Notes: generated by a model not told the origin, from the letters alone. Shown: positions 1 to 8,626, counted from the first letter of the stretch. The stretch is DNA of 51,366 bases from Kiritimatiellota bacterium (GCA_009778475.1 WRJS01000010.1:1-51366); one strand, 5' to 3'. A program made the numbers and translations.

Positions 1-162
1 ACCCCTGGGGGGGTGGGGTTTTTGGTGTCCCCCCGCCGCCCGCCGGTTCCGCTTACGCTCCACCGACGGTTACTCACGTTTAGCACCTGCGGTGCTATGT
101 GACAACATGAGGCTAAACTACTCTATCTCACACAAAGGCACAAAGGATTTTTTTTGCAAATA
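1..162. other. Intergenic repeat debris at window edge
   Basis: No gene is seen. The stretch holds a perfect small hairpin at 82-96 (AGCACC-TGC-GGTGCT) and two copies of the 8-mer CACAAAGG at about 131-146. It runs directly into the 7-bp tandem array that carries the stop codon of the GspK-like gene. It looks like degraded repeat material of the same kind found elsewhere in the window. Confidence 0.5.
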
Positions 163-204
163 CCTTTTACCTATTACATATTACTTATCACCTATTACCT
201 ATTC
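163..204. repeat. Heptad tandem repeat (CCTATTA type), 6 units
   Basis: Six consecutive 7-mers of the form CCTATTA, with variants CCTTTTA, CATATTA, CTTATCA and CCTATTC. On the minus strand the unit reads TAATAGG and contains stop codons in all frames. The TAG stop of the GspK-like gene (199-201) lies inside the last unit, so the array forms the extreme 3' end of that gene. Confidence 0.85.
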
Positions 205-3200
205 CGTGAGCCACTTCCAGTCGCGGATGACCCAGCGGCCGGTCCAGGCGTCGCGGATGACGGTGACGAGGGCGCGCTGGTCGGCAAGCACGATGGGTTT
301 CGCGGGCGTGGAGGAGCGCGAGAGGGTCTGCGCGGCGACGATGAGCATATAGACGTTCTGGCGGAAGGAGACTTTGTCAATCAGGCCGCGCACGATGTCC
401 TCCATGTAGTCATGCCTCGGGTGGAAGTTCTCCCTGAGACGCTCGTCCAGTTCAATCCGCGCGAGGTCGAGCGCGTTCTTCAGGTCGAGCAGATCTTCGC
501 TGACCGTGCCTTCGAAGATGTTGGAGGAGAGCAGGCCGGGCATCATGTCTGCAAACGTGTGCCAGCCCATGGTGAAGGGCGCGGTGAGCACGGCATCGGC
601 GTAAAACTTCGCCATGTCGTCCATATCCACGCTTTCTTTGAGCGGGATGCGCGTGGGGGAGGTCTCGGCGTCCAGCACGTTCGTCCAGCCGATATGGATG
701 TCGGAGAAGAGGGTGAGGATGGTCTGGGGCATCTGGGTGTTGGCCTGCACGAGGCCGTATTTTGGGCTGTTGGTGGGCGCGACGGCGAAGAGGTCGAGCA
801 GGGCGGCGCCGGAGCGGGTGGTGAAGGTGGCGGTGTCGTAGGCGAGGCGGGCGTTGCGGTCGCGGTCGGAGGCGGTGATGTCGAGGGCGCCGTCTTCGCC
901 ATAGACGCGGGGGCTTCGGTAGGGGTAGTGGACGTGGCCGATCTCGCCGATGGAGCGGAAGGGGGTGCCGATCTGGATGAAGGGGAGTTCTTTGACGGCC
1001 CAGCTGTACTCCATGTCGGGGGTGTCGTCGGGGACGCCGTAGCGCATGACGTCGCGGGGGGAGACGAGGGCGGGGGGGGCGTCGCCGGTGCCGCCGCCGT
1101 CATCGCCGTCGCCGCCATCGCCGGGGTCGGCGGGGGGCATGTCGAAGGTCTGGCGGCGTTCCCATTGATGCCACCATGCGTTGTGGCGGGGTTCGGGGAC
1201 GGTGCAGTAGCCGGTGGCGTTCCACCACATGGGGAGGAACTCGAGGTTTGCGCGGTCGAGGCTGAGCAGGGCCTCGTCCACGATGACGCCGGCCTCGTCG
1301 CCGCCGTCGAGATAGACGTGGCCGACCCTCTCGTTGCCGAAGTGCCGGTCGCGCACGTCGCCTTCGATGGCGACGGCTGGGTTGACCCATACGCGGCATT
1401 GCTCGCCGTCGCGGGTGTCGCCGATGGCGAGCCAGATGTAGTTTGTTTTTGCCTCCCCGGTTTCTTTTCCCTCTTCATCCTGTACGTTCACAATCTCGTG
1501 GTTCTCGAAGCACTGGTACATCTTGGGGTAAACGGTCCAATAGACGCCGTAGGTGTCGCCGTTGTCGCCGAAGCGCGCGTCGGTGCTGTCGGCCCATTCG
1601 TTGCTGTCGCCGGGGCCGGGGAGCTGGATGTAGTTGTAGTCGCGCTTGCCGCCGAAGCGGCCGGGGACGGTGTGTGAGCGGAGGATGCGGTTGATGCTGC
1701 CGAGGTTCTCGTTGAAGTAGTTGAGGAAGTAGTCGGCCCAGTCGTCCCAGCCGTCGCTGCCGGGATACACCAGAAGGAACCGCTCGAGGGCATCGAGGTC
1801 TGACATGGAGAGGAGGGGCTGGAAGAGGGTGTCGAGCTGCTCGTAGAGCTTCGCGTCCCACGGGAGGGCACGGAGGGGGGCTTCGTCGAAGGTGACGAAG
1901 AGGGCGCCGTCGGGGGTGTTGCCAAACGTGCCGTCGGGGGGGAAGACGGGGGAGACCTGGGTGCTGGCGATCTTCGCGGTGGTGCCGTCGGGCGTGAGCA
2001 TTTCGAGGGCGGTTGCCGCGTTGGTGGAGAGGATGTCCCAGAAGACGTTGGTGTAAACGACCTCCACCCAGTAGTTGGTGTAGGTCTGGGTGATGATGTC
2101 GAGCTCCTCGCGCCAGTAGAAGTAGGAGCCGGTTTCGAGGCGCGGGGGGCTTTCGGCGACGATGAGGGTGAGGTAGTCGTCGCCGTAGTCCATGGCGAGG
2201 GAGACGAGGGAACGCCGGGAAGCGTAGTCGGCCTGGTCGAAGCGGATATTGCCGATGGCGGTGTCGGCGCTGATGAGCTGGGTGTTGAGGCGGCCGAGGG
2301 CGTTATTCCACGCGAGGGTCGGCGGGGCGGGGTCGGGCGCGAGGACGTTGTCTGAGACGCCGACGAAGCGGTTGGTGGTGAGGGGGGGCGGGTTTTCGGG
2401 GTCGAAGGCGTCGGGGTCGAACCCGTCGGGGAGGGGCACCCAGGCGAGGTAGAAGTTGGTGTAGATGGCGTCTTGCACATAGACCCCGCTCGCGTTGGTG
2501 TAGGTCTCGGGGTAGAAGGCCTGATAGATGGAGGTGCCTTTGATGAGGGACTCGACGGTGAGGTTGGTGTCGCCGGAATTGGCGTCCAGCATTTGCAGCC
2601 ATGAGGCGTGGCCGGTCATGTTCAGGGTGAACCAGAGGTCTTTGTCGTCGGTGATGGTGCGCCAGAGGGGGTGGAAGTCGTAGCGCCAGTCCCAAGAGAG
2701 GTTGGCGTGCTGGTAGATGGCGATGCCGTTGGTGAGGGCGTAGCGGTTGATGTAGGGGTCGGACGGGGGGTCGTAGTAACTGGGGATGGGGTATTGGAAA
2801 CGTTCGCGGTAGCCCTGGGACCACTGCCTGAAGAGGATCTGCATGAGGGTGAGGTTGTTGGTGCGGCCGGCGTTCATCCAGTCGTAGAGGTCGGACAGCT
2901 CGTCCGCGGTCCATGGGCGGTTGGTGGTGGTGGAGGCCTGCTGCGCGTTGGTGACGACGCCGACGTAGCACCAGGTTTCCGGGGGCGGCTCGTCCGGCGC
3001 GAAGGGGTACCAGAGCTCGATGGCGGCGGCGTAGTGGTTGGAGAGCGTCGTGTCGGCGGGGATCACAATGTCGTAGTAGGTGTAGTCTTTGGGGGCGTCG
3101 GGGTGCTGGTTGCCGGTGTCGCCGTCGAAGATGTTGAAGACGTGAACCTTGTTGATGAGCGGCACGGGCTTGACGGCGTAGTCGGCGCGGCTGTAGCAGT

Positions 3201-4653
3201 AGATGTCCGGCTCGGGGTTGTCGGCGGTGGGGAACTCGGAGACCTTGGGGACGAGGTCGGCGTCGATCTGGTTGGCGATGGCCCATGCGAACGCGGAGAA
3301 GTTCTCGATGCGGTGGACACTCTCGCCCGATTCCTCGTGCAGAAGCATCCCGAGGTAGAAGGTCACGGGGTCGAGCCAGTATTCGCGGAAGGCGGCGGCG
3401 TTGTACCATGGGGTGGCGGCGAGGTCGATGCTGCCGAGGTTGCCGGACGCGTCGCGGGTCAGGCAGAAGTTGGTGATGCCGTTGATGCCGAATTTCTGAT
3501 AGCTGGCGTTCTCGCGGTAGGGCATGATGTACGAGCGGCCCTCGTTGCCCGTCTGGTGGTAGCTGTAGGGGGTGTTCAGGTCAACGGCAGCCCATGCGTC
3601 GAAGCTGTGGCGGCCGAGCGTGGGGCTGGTCTCGAAGCAGTCGTAATGCAGGGGGTAGATGTCCGGGCAGGGGTCGAAGGAGAGGAACCCGAAGGGGGCC
3701 TGCGCCAAGTCCCTCGGGTCAAACAGGTCCGTCACGTTCGTGAAGCAGGTGTCGGCCACGTTGCTGAGCCAGTTGGTGACGTCCGGCTGGCTGAAGCAGA
3801 GCGGGGTGCGTTTCTCGACCGTCGGGCCGCTGGCGAAATAGTTCGCGTCGAAGAGGCTGGAGCAGTTGAACACCGCGAAAGCGATGCGCGACTTGTTCGC
3901 CAGCAGCTTGAGGCTGGTGTTGCCGTTGGGAACAGGGTCGATCTCGTGCCAGCCGCTGCGGAGCGGCCTCTCCGCGCCCTGCTCCAGCAGGTGGGCGATG
4001 TTGTTCGTGAGGATGGACGGCAGCTGGCGCAGGACCTGCGGGGTGATGAGGTTGACGTGCGCGTCGGGGGTGTCGAGCAGCGTGGGGGAGGTCAGCACGT
4101 CCTCCGCCTGATAGTCAACGCGCGTGATGTCAAAGCCGTTGGTCTCGCTGTAGGCGTCCGTGAACCACAGCCCGATCGGCGCGAGGCGGTGCTGGTTGAG
4201 CTTGTTGTCGAATGCGTCGAAAGCGGCGGACTCCTCCTGCATGAAGTCGCCCGTGTAGTTGGGGTACGTCATGGACTCGCCGACGAAGCGCATGGCCAGG
4301 AAGACCGCCTCGTCGAGCTGGTTGCGCGCGGTGGCGCGGTGCTGGTTGCTCGCGCCGGTCTGGCTGTGGATACGCGAGGACACGAAGAAGCCGATGATCA
4401 TCACGCTCAGCACGGTCAGGATGCCGAGCGTCACGATCAGCGTCGCGCCGCGTCTGCGGCGGCGGTATAGGGAAGACGGCGCACGGCGTTTGCGTTGCGC
4501 CCCGGACAGGCTGAGGATCGCCGCCACGACGCCGAGTATCCTGCGCACGAGGTTCACGCCCCGCAAGGTTTTCTGCCGCGCGGCCCTCGTCCCGGTTTTG
4601 GGCGTTGCGGGCGAAAGGTTTTCCGCCTGCATGTCTTCGTTAGGTGGCTTCAT
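199..4653 (-). CDS. Giant GspK-like minor pseudopilin
   Basis: A 1484-residue protein, the last gene of the pseudopilin operon. The start at 4653 is preceded by a strong GGAAGGAGG site and overlaps the stop of the preceding repeat-encoded frame (ATGA). A 69-residue basic leader ends in five arginines and G|ATLIV, followed by a hydrophobic helix of about 22 residues. The glutamate usual at position +5 of pseudopilins is valine here; GspK is the pseudopilin known to lack that glutamate, and the gene order (after GspH, I and J-like genes) agrees. The mature part of about 1415 residues is four to five times the usual GspK length and is rich in Asn, Thr, Asp, Tyr and Trp, as in exported proteins. 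The function of the extra region is unknown. A type IV pilus PilX-like tip protein is an alternative reading. Confidence 0.7.
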   Translation of the reverse strand: MKPPNEDMQAENLSPATPKTGTRAARQKTLRGVNLVRRILGVVAAILSLSGAQRKRRAPSSLYRRRRRGATLIVTLGILTVLSVMIIGFFVSSRIHSQTGASNQHRATARNQLDEAVFLAMRFVGESMTYPNYTGDFMQEESAAFDAFDNKLNQHRLAPIGLWFTDAYSETNGFDITRVDYQAEDVLTSPTLLDTPDAHVNLITPQVLRQLPSILTNNIAHLLEQGAERPLRSGWHEIDPVPNGNTSLKLLANKSRIAFAVFNCSSLFDANYFASGPTVEKRTPLCFSQPDVTNWLSNVADTCFTNVTDLFDPRDLAQAPFGFLSFDPCPDIYPLHYDCFETSPTLGRHSFDAWAAVDLNTPYSYHQTGNEGRSYIMPYRENASYQKFGINGITNFCLTRDASGNLGSIDLAATPWYNAAAFREYWLDPVTFYLGMLLHEESGESVHRIENFSAFAWAIANQIDADLVPKVSEFPTADNPEPDIYCYSRADYAVKPVPLINKVHVFNIFDGDTGNQHPDAPKDYTYYDIVIPADTTLSNHYAAAIELWYPFAPDEPPPETWCYVGVVTNAQQASTTTNRPWTADELSDLYDWMNAGRTNNLTLMQILFRQWSQGYRERFQYPIPSYYDPPSDPYINRYALTNGIAIYQHANLSWDWRYDFHPLWRTITDDKDLWFTLNMTGHASWLQMLDANSGDTNLTVESLIKGTSIYQAFYPETYTNASGVYVQDAIYTNFYLAWVPLPDGFDPDAFDPENPPPLTTNRFVGVSDNVLAPDPAPPTLAWNNALGRLNTQLISADTAIGNIRFDQADYASRRSLVSLAMDYGDDYLTLIVAESPPRLETGSYFYWREELDIITQTYTNYWVEVVYTNVFWDILSTNAATALEMLTPDGTTAKIASTQVSPVFPPDGTFGNTPDGALFVTFDEAPLRALPWDAKLYEQLDTLFQPLLSMSDLDALERFLLVYPGSDGWDDWADYFLNYFNENLGSINRILRSHTVPGRFGGKRDYNYIQLPGPGDSNEWADSTDARFGDNGDTYGVYWTVYPKMYQCFENHEIVNVQDEEGKETGEAKTNYIWLAIGDTRDGEQCRVWVNPAVAIEGDVRDRHFGNERVGHVYLDGGDEAGVIVDEALLSLDRANLEFLPMWWNATGYCTVPEPRHNAWWHQWERRQTFDMPPADPGDGGDGDDGGGTGDAPPALVSPRDVMRYGVPDDTPDMEYSWAVKELPFIQIGTPFRSIGEIGHVHYPYRSPRVYGEDGALDITASDRDRNARLAYDTATFTTRSGAALLDLFAVAPTNSPKYGLVQANTQMPQTILTLFSDIHIGWTNVLDAETSPTRIPLKESVDMDDMAKFYADAVLTAPFTMGWHTFADMMPGLLSSNIFEGTVSEDLLDLKNALDLARIELDERLRENFHPRHDYMEDIVRGLIDKVSFRQNVYMLIVAAQTLSRSSTPAKPIVLADQRALVTVIRDAWTGRWVIRDWKWLTE

Positions 4654-5414
4654 AACCACACCCCTCCTTCCTTTGGGTTGGCAAACGCAGGGCGCTGCCC
4701 TACGAAACGAATCAGCCCTGAAAGGGCGGCAATCAATAGCGTAGGGCAACGCCCTACGGAAAGGCGCGTGAAAGCGTTCAAGGCTGTAGGCCTTGCATCA
4801 GCAGGGCAACGCCCTGCAATCAATAGCGTAGGGCAACGCCCTACGGAAAGGCGCGTGAAAGCGTTCAAGGCTGTAGGCCTTGCATCATGATGGTAGGCCT
4901 TCAGCCTACAGGTATTTGTTGCCGCCAACGTAGGGCGTTGCCCTACGCTAGTGATATAGCCCCTTCGGGGCAGGGACGGATACGCCTCGCCAACGCGCCC
5001 GGACGCAGGGCGCTGTCCTACGCTGTTGATTATCGGGCTTTCAGCCCTCGGCGACGTGCGGCGTTTTCTTAGCCCTGAAAGGGCGGCAATCAATAGCGTA
5101 GGGCAACGCCCTACGGAAAGGCGCATGGAAGCGTTCAAGGCTGTAGGCCTTGCATCAGCAGGGCAACGCCCTGCAATCAATAGCGTAGGGCAACGCCCTA
5201 CGGAAAGGCGCGTGGAAGCGTTCAAGGCTGTAGGCCTTGCATCAGCAGGGCAACGCCCTGCAATCATTAGCGTAGGGCAACGCCCTACGGAAAGGCGCAT
5301 GGAAGCGTCCAAGGCTGTAGGCCTTGCATCAGCAGGGGCAAGCCCCTGCGCCAAAAGCGGTGGCAAGCCGCTGCACTCCACACGGTGCGGAGTTCCTGCA
5401 TGAAACCATTTCAT
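4650..5414 (-). CDS. Repeat-encoded open frame linking gspJ-like and gspK-like genes
   Basis: A 254-codon frame made almost wholly of palindromic repeats. Its ATG (5414) overlaps the stop of the GspJ-like gene (ATGA) and is preceded by AAAGGAGG about 10 nt upstream. Its TGA stop overlaps the ATG of the GspK-like gene. Translation contains recurring peptides such as SVGQRPT, VGRCPTLL and AALSGL, also seen in the leaders of the GspI- and GspG-like genes. It probably has no protein function. Its likely role is to keep ribosomes moving between the flanking genes after repeats invaded the junction. Whether it is really translated cannot be settled from sequence alone. Confidence 0.4.
   Translation of the reverse strand: MKWFHAGTPHRVECSGLPPLLAQGLAPADARPTALDASMRLSVGRCPTLMIAGRCPADARPTALNASTRLSVGRCPTLLIAGRCPADARPTALNASMRLSVGRCPTLLIAALSGLRKRRTSPRAESPIINSVGQRPASGRVGEAYPSLPRRGYITSVGQRPTLAATNTCRLKAYHHDARPTALNAFTRLSVGRCPTLLIAGRCPADARPTALNAFTRLSVGRCPTLLIAALSGLIRFVGQRPAFANPKEGGVWL
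4681..5391. repeat. Palindromic (REP-like) repeat cluster 1
   Basis: Modular hairpins joined by short linkers. Modules include GTAGGGC-AAC-GCCCTAC, GCCCT-GAA-AGGGC, CAAGGC-TGTAG-GCCTTG, GTAGGC-CTTCA-GCCTAC and GCCCC-TTC-GGGGC. The main unit recurs with an exact 87-bp period: GTAGGGC starts at 4741 and 4828, and again at 5098, 5185 and 5272. All these positions share the same phase modulo 3, so the array stays open in one frame across its whole length. Confidence 0.85.
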
Positions 5415-6454
5415 AGCCGCGCCCCTCCTTTCGCCGGATAGGCGATGCGTTTGGAGAAGGGCGTGCCGAGGTGCTCGAGCCGCATCCGCTCGTCCGTCTG
5501 CGACGCGCTCGGCGAGGGTTGCTGATGGAGCGCGATCCAGTCCTGCTCGCTGTACAGCATGAGCGCGACGTCCAAAAAGTCCGGCACGGCATACGCCTCG
5601 AACTGGTAGGTGCCGACCAGCGGCATCGCGGACGCATCATAAGGGCTGTCCTTCAGCATGTCGGGCGTGATGGTGGCCACGATCGCGAACTCGCACCGTT
5701 CCGCCAGCAGGCTGTGCAGGCCTTCGGTCGGGGGGGGATTTTTGATGGGGTCGGCAAACCAATCATAGATGCCCACAATCGCGCCATCCAGCTTGCCGAG
5801 CTCCTTTTCCAGAAGGTCGCCCAGCGTCTCGGTGGCATCCTCATCCCACGCGCGGAAGAGCGGGTAGGCGTGGCGCGAGAGGCAGTCCTTGTACAGCACA
5901 TAAAACACCGCGTCCAGCGAGAGGCGTTGCGTGGGGTCGCCCGTCGCGAGGGGCGTCCTGGGCGACGCATGGCGCGCGAAGTACAGCGCAAGGTGCGGCG
6001 TGCCCGCCGCGTTGGCGAGCGCGTTCGTGTCGCAATCCACCACGAACGTCGGCTTGTCGTTCTGCCCCCGCACGTTCCAGTTGTCCGCGACGGCCTGGTA
6101 GAAATCATTCGCGAGGATGTCCGTCACCGTGTCGCCGCGCGCCTGCAGCTGGGCGGCGGACTGGTCGGGCGACCAGAGGCGGTTCGCGGAGCGCAGGATG
6201 GTCAGCAGCATCACGAAAATCAGGATGAACAGCGCGAGCGCGGTGATCAGCTCGATCATCGTCAGGCCCGCGCGGCGCAAGGTGGTGCGGGCCGTATGCG
6301 CCCCTTTAGGGGTATTTCTGCCCGCATGACCCGCTGGCTGACCCGCTGGCTGAACACGGGCAGGAATTTCCCCATAAGGGGCGCATATACCCCTAAAGGG
6401 GCGCATACGGCCCGTGCCACCTTGGATGCCCGTGCCACCTTGGAACAGTCTCAT
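5411..6454 (-). CDS. GspJ-like pseudopilin with repeat-bearing leader
   Basis: A 347-residue protein. The start at 6454 is fixed by a near-perfect Shine-Dalgarno (AAGGAGGTGA) and an ATGA overlap with the stop of the GspI-like gene. A 63-residue leader precedes the cleavage site G|LTMIE, with Glu at +5 and a hydrophobic helix (ITALALFILIFVMLLTIL), as in minor pseudopilins. The leader is encoded by a large palindrome (6279-6423), whereas typical pseudopilin leaders are 6-25 residues. The mature part is about 284 residues; helix type and position between GspI-like and GspK-like genes suggest GspJ. Its 3' end overlaps the start of the repeat-encoded frame. Confidence 0.75.
   Translation of the reverse strand: MRLFQGGTGIQGGTGRMRPFRGICAPYGEIPARVQPAGQPAGHAGRNTPKGAHTARTTLRRAGLTMIELITALALFILIFVMLLTILRSANRLWSPDQSAAQLQARGDTVTDILANDFYQAVADNWNVRGQNDKPTFVVDCDTNALANAAGTPHLALYFARHASPRTPLATGDPTQRLSLDAVFYVLYKDCLSRHAYPLFRAWDEDATETLGDLLEKELGKLDGAIVGIYDWFADPIKNPPPTEGLHSLLAERCEFAIVATITPDMLKDSPYDASAMPLVGTYQFEAYAVPDFLDVALMLYSEQDWIALHQQPSPSASQTDERMRLEHLGTPFSKRIAYPAKGGARL
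6279..6423. repeat. Long palindrome inside GspJ-like leader codons
   Basis: Two inverted arms (about 6279-6324 and 6358-6423) share segments such as GGGCCGTATGCGCCCC and CCCCTTTAGGGG on the left with their complements on the right. The centre carries a 12-bp direct repeat (CCGCTGGCTGAC). The right arm is followed by a second short direct repeat containing CCGTGCCACCTTGGA. The whole element lies between the start codon and the prepilin cleavage codons and keeps the frame open. Confidence 0.8.
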
Positions 6455-7821
6455 GGCTCACCTCCTTCGCCTGATGATGCCTCGTCAGTCCACGGCCGCG
6501 GGGGGTCGAACGGCGACTGCATCCCGCCGACGTTCGAGAGGATTACCGTGAAGATGCGCGGGTCGCTCGACCCCACCTTGCCGTCGGGGTAGATGACGAG
6601 CGTGATCTGCTTGACGCTGTACGTGCCGGCGATGGGCGAGTAGTAGCGGTAGTCGAACGCTTCGCGGATGTTCAGGTAATAGAGCGGGTTCCAGTTCACA
6701 AGGGAGATGTGCTCGGGATGATACGCCGTGACAAGGTTCAGCGCATCCCAACTGAAATCCCCCGTCTCGTAAAGCAGCGGTATGTCGTTGGTGGTCATGT
6801 TCGCGACGGGCGGGAACAGGAGGTAGCCGTCAGGGTGCCAGAGCGCGTTTGGGAGCGCCTCAGGCAATTGCGGGCGCTGGCCCTGCCCCCCCTGCTCCCA
6901 CAGATCGTTCCACACGGCACTGGGGGGGGCAGCATGCTTAAACCCGTTCGTGCGGGCCTCGTCGATGAAAACCTCGTTCACGGCGCGGAGGGTCTCGAAG
7001 ACGGCATCCGCCATCACCGCGCAGCGGCGGTCGTTCTCGGTCTCGCGCGAGGTCTCCAGCGCGAGGCGCCCGAGGCCGAACAGCCCCACCAGCCCCAGGC
7101 CGATCGCCAGCAACGCGAGCGCGGTCTCGACGAGGGTGAAAGCGGAGGGGGCGGAGAGAGAAGTGCGGAGGGAGAAGTTCGAAGTTCGGAGTGCGGGGTG
7201 CGGGGTATTTTCGCGCAGAGACGCAGAGGCGCGGAGGGAGAAGTTCGGAGTTCGGAGTGCGGAGTGCGGGGTATTTTCGCGCAGAGACGCAGAGGCGCGG
7301 GGGGAGTGCGGAGTGCGGGGTGCGGAGTGCGGGGTGCGGGATGCGGGGTATTTTCGCGCAGAGACGCAGAGGCGCGGGGTGTGGGGTGCGGTGTGCGGTG
7401 TGCGGGGTTTCCCTAGCCCTGAAAGGGCGGCAATCAATAGCGCAGGGCAACGCCCTGCGAAACGGCGCACAAAGGATTTCAAGGCTGAAGGCCTTGCATC
7501 ATGATGGTAGGCCTTCAGCCTACAGATATTTGTTGCCGCCAACGTAGGGCGCTGCCCTACGCTAGTGATATAGCCCCTTCGGGGCAGAGACGGGTGCCCG
7601 GGCGTAGGACGTTGCCCTACGCTATTGATATAGCCCCTTCGGGGCAGAGACGGGTGCCCGGGCGTAGGACGTTGCCCTACACTAGTGATATAGCCCCTTC
7701 GGGGCAGAGACGGGTGCCCGAACGTAGGGCGTTGCCCTACGCTGTTGATTATCGGGCTTTCAGCCCTCGGCGACGTGCAGCATTCCCCTGCGCCTCTGTG
7801 TCTCTGCGAGAAAATTTTCAT
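6451..7821 (-). CDS. GspI-like pseudopilin with 227-residue repeat-encoded leader
   Basis: A 456-residue protein if translation begins at 7821, where an ATG lies one base after the stop of the GspH-like gene and 7 nt behind AGGA. The pilin part begins at 7140: A|FTLVE, Glu at +5, then a hydrophobic helix, followed by ETENDRR and ADAVFETLRAV as in PilV/GspI. The mature part is about 229 residues. All 227 codons before the cleavage site are repeats: a palindromic cluster with an exact 60-bp period and three copies of a heptad-plus-octad unit. No nearer ATG, GTG or TTG with a ribosome site was found, so the long leader seems real, though an unrecognised internal start is possible. The residue before the cut is Ala instead of the preferred Gly. 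Confidence 0.65.
   Translation of the reverse strand: MKIFSQRHRGAGECCTSPRAESPIINSVGQRPTFGHPSLPRRGYITSVGQRPTPGHPSLPRRGYINSVGQRPTPGHPSLPRRGYITSVGQRPTLAATNICRLKAYHHDARPSALKSFVRRFAGRCPALLIAALSGLGKPRTPHTAPHTPRLCVSARKYPASRTPHSAPRTPHSPRASASLRENTPHSALRTPNFSLRASASLRENTPHPALRTSNFSLRTSLSAPSAFTLVETALALLAIGLGLVGLFGLGRLALETSRETENDRRCAVMADAVFETLRAVNEVFIDEARTNGFKHAAPPSAVWNDLWEQGGQGQRPQLPEALPNALWHPDGYLLFPPVANMTTNDIPLLYETGDFSWDALNLVTAYHPEHISLVNWNPLYYLNIREAFDYRYYSPIAGTYSVKQITLVIYPDGKVGSSDPRIFTVILSNVGGMQSPFDPPRPWTDEASSGEGGEP
7141..7410. repeat. Heptad/octad composite array in GspI-like leader
   Basis: Runs of the 7-mer AGTGCGG (variants GGTGCGG, AGTTCGG) alternate three times with a fixed segment that begins TATTTTCGCG and contains the 8-mers CGCAGAGA and CGCAGAGG. 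The fixed segments start at 7206, 7272 and 7349. Spacings are 66 and 77 bp, so one copy is read in a different frame from the other two, yet none gives a stop codon on the minus strand. Confidence 0.85.
7411..7818. repeat. Palindromic repeat cluster 2 with inverted terminal octads
   Basis: The same hairpin modules as cluster 1. A 60-bp unit containing GCCCC-TTC-GGGGC and GTAGGAC-GTT-GCCCTAC begins at about 7561, 7621 and 7681. The right end (about 7785-7818) carries octads CTCTGTGT and CTCTGCGA, the inverse of the CGCAGAGA octads at the left end. The cluster is therefore nested between inverted octad arms. The ATG of the GspI-like gene sits at the very end of the right arm. Confidence 0.85.
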
Positions 7822-7822
7822 G

Positions 7823-8626
7823 TCATTGTCCTGATTGTAAATATTTAGCATCGATCGTCGTGGCCATCCCCGTCGCGAGATTCACGCGAAGGACCCGCCT
7901 AAGGGGGCGGGACGTGTCGTTTGGACGCGTGAACCGCTTGCGGGAGGAGATGACGATGTTGTGCTCCGATCTGTCGCTCCAGCCCCACACGCTCCCGTCC
8001 GGGCAGAAGATGATGAGCCCGCCGCGCGAGGACGGGTCGAAGCCAGAGGTGTTTATCGCGGAGGTTTCCGTCTCTTTCACGTACCCCAGCTCGACGTGCC
8101 CCGTGAGCCGCTGCAACGGCATCGGGAAGAATTGCTTGCTGAAAACCGATTCCTCGTCCATGATGTCGCCCGCGCCGAGGCAATCGTAGCTCGCGCACTG
8201 CTCCAGCATCTCGGTGATGATGGCGCGGTCGGTGTCGTTCGTGCAGACGAACAGCTGGTATCCCGAGCCCTGCTTGGTGGAGTCGGGGGACAGTTGGGCC
8301 GTCTCGTAGAAAAACTTCACGTAGGTGCTCTGCGCCTTGGCGGTGGCGCGGGCCTTCAGCAGCCCGGCCTCAAGGGTGCGCGCCGTGCCGTCGAGCGCCT
8401 GGATCACCGCCCACGAGGTGTACGAGCCGAGGATGACGGTCAGCGCGATGCTGATAATCGTCAGCACCGCGAGCAGCTCGAAGATGGTGAAGCCGAGGGA
8501 GAAGGGTGGAGGGTGGAGGGTGGAGGGTGGAGTGCCGCCGAGTGCCGTCGCGTGCCGTCGAATGCCGCCGGGGTCGATACGTATCGATTCAAATCGATTG
8601 GGTAGGCCTGTCCTGTTCATTTTCAT
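7823..8626 (-). CDS. GspH-like pseudopilin
   Basis: A 267-residue protein. The start at 8626 overlaps the stop of the preceding gene (ATGA); a second ATG two codons later is equally possible. The 45-residue leader ends in SLG|FTIFE with Glu at +5 and a hydrophobic helix (LLAVLTIISIALTVIL). The C-terminal half contains GGLIIFCPDGSVWGW and a closing VNLATG-like strand, the pattern of GspH/FimT domains. Leader residues 11-43 are encoded by decamer and heptad tandem repeats. The gene sits between a GspG-like and a GspI-like gene, the usual order in GspGHIJK operons. Confidence 0.78.
   Translation of the reverse strand: MKMNRTGLPNRFESIRIDPGGIRRHATALGGTPPSTLHPPPFSLGFTIFELLAVLTIISIALTVILGSYTSWAVIQALDGTARTLEAGLLKARATAKAQSTYVKFFYETAQLSPDSTKQGSGYQLFVCTNDTDRAIITEMLEQCASYDCLGAGDIMDEESVFSKQFFPMPLQRLTGHVELGYVKETETSAINTSGFDPSSRGGLIIFCPDGSVWGWSDRSEHNIVISSRKRFTRPNDTSRPLRRVLRVNLATGMATTIDAKYLQSGQ
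8504..8601. repeat. Heptad + decamer array in GspH-like leader
   Basis: Four heptads GGGTGGA (8504-8531) are followed by about seven decamers (8532-8601), starting GTGCCGCCGA and GTGCCGTCGC and drifting to TATCGATTCA. TCGA or a close variant recurs at about 10-bp spacing. Read on the minus strand, neither unit contains a stop codon in any frame. The array lies between the start codon and the cleavage-site codons. Confidence 0.85.

Noticed and set aside
154..1677. Long plus-strand open frame opposite the GspK-like gene
   Set aside because: Antisense shadow of a GC-rich gene; low-complexity Gly/Val/Ala sequence without recognisable domain, while the minus frame has pilin features and a ribosome site.
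2608..4470. 620-codon plus-strand frame
   Set aside because: Antisense to the GspK-like gene, biased composition, no domain or start site.
4681..5391. Possible CRISPR array
   Set aside because: Units are adjacent hairpin modules with conserved linkers, no unique spacers of constant length, and no cas genes nearby.
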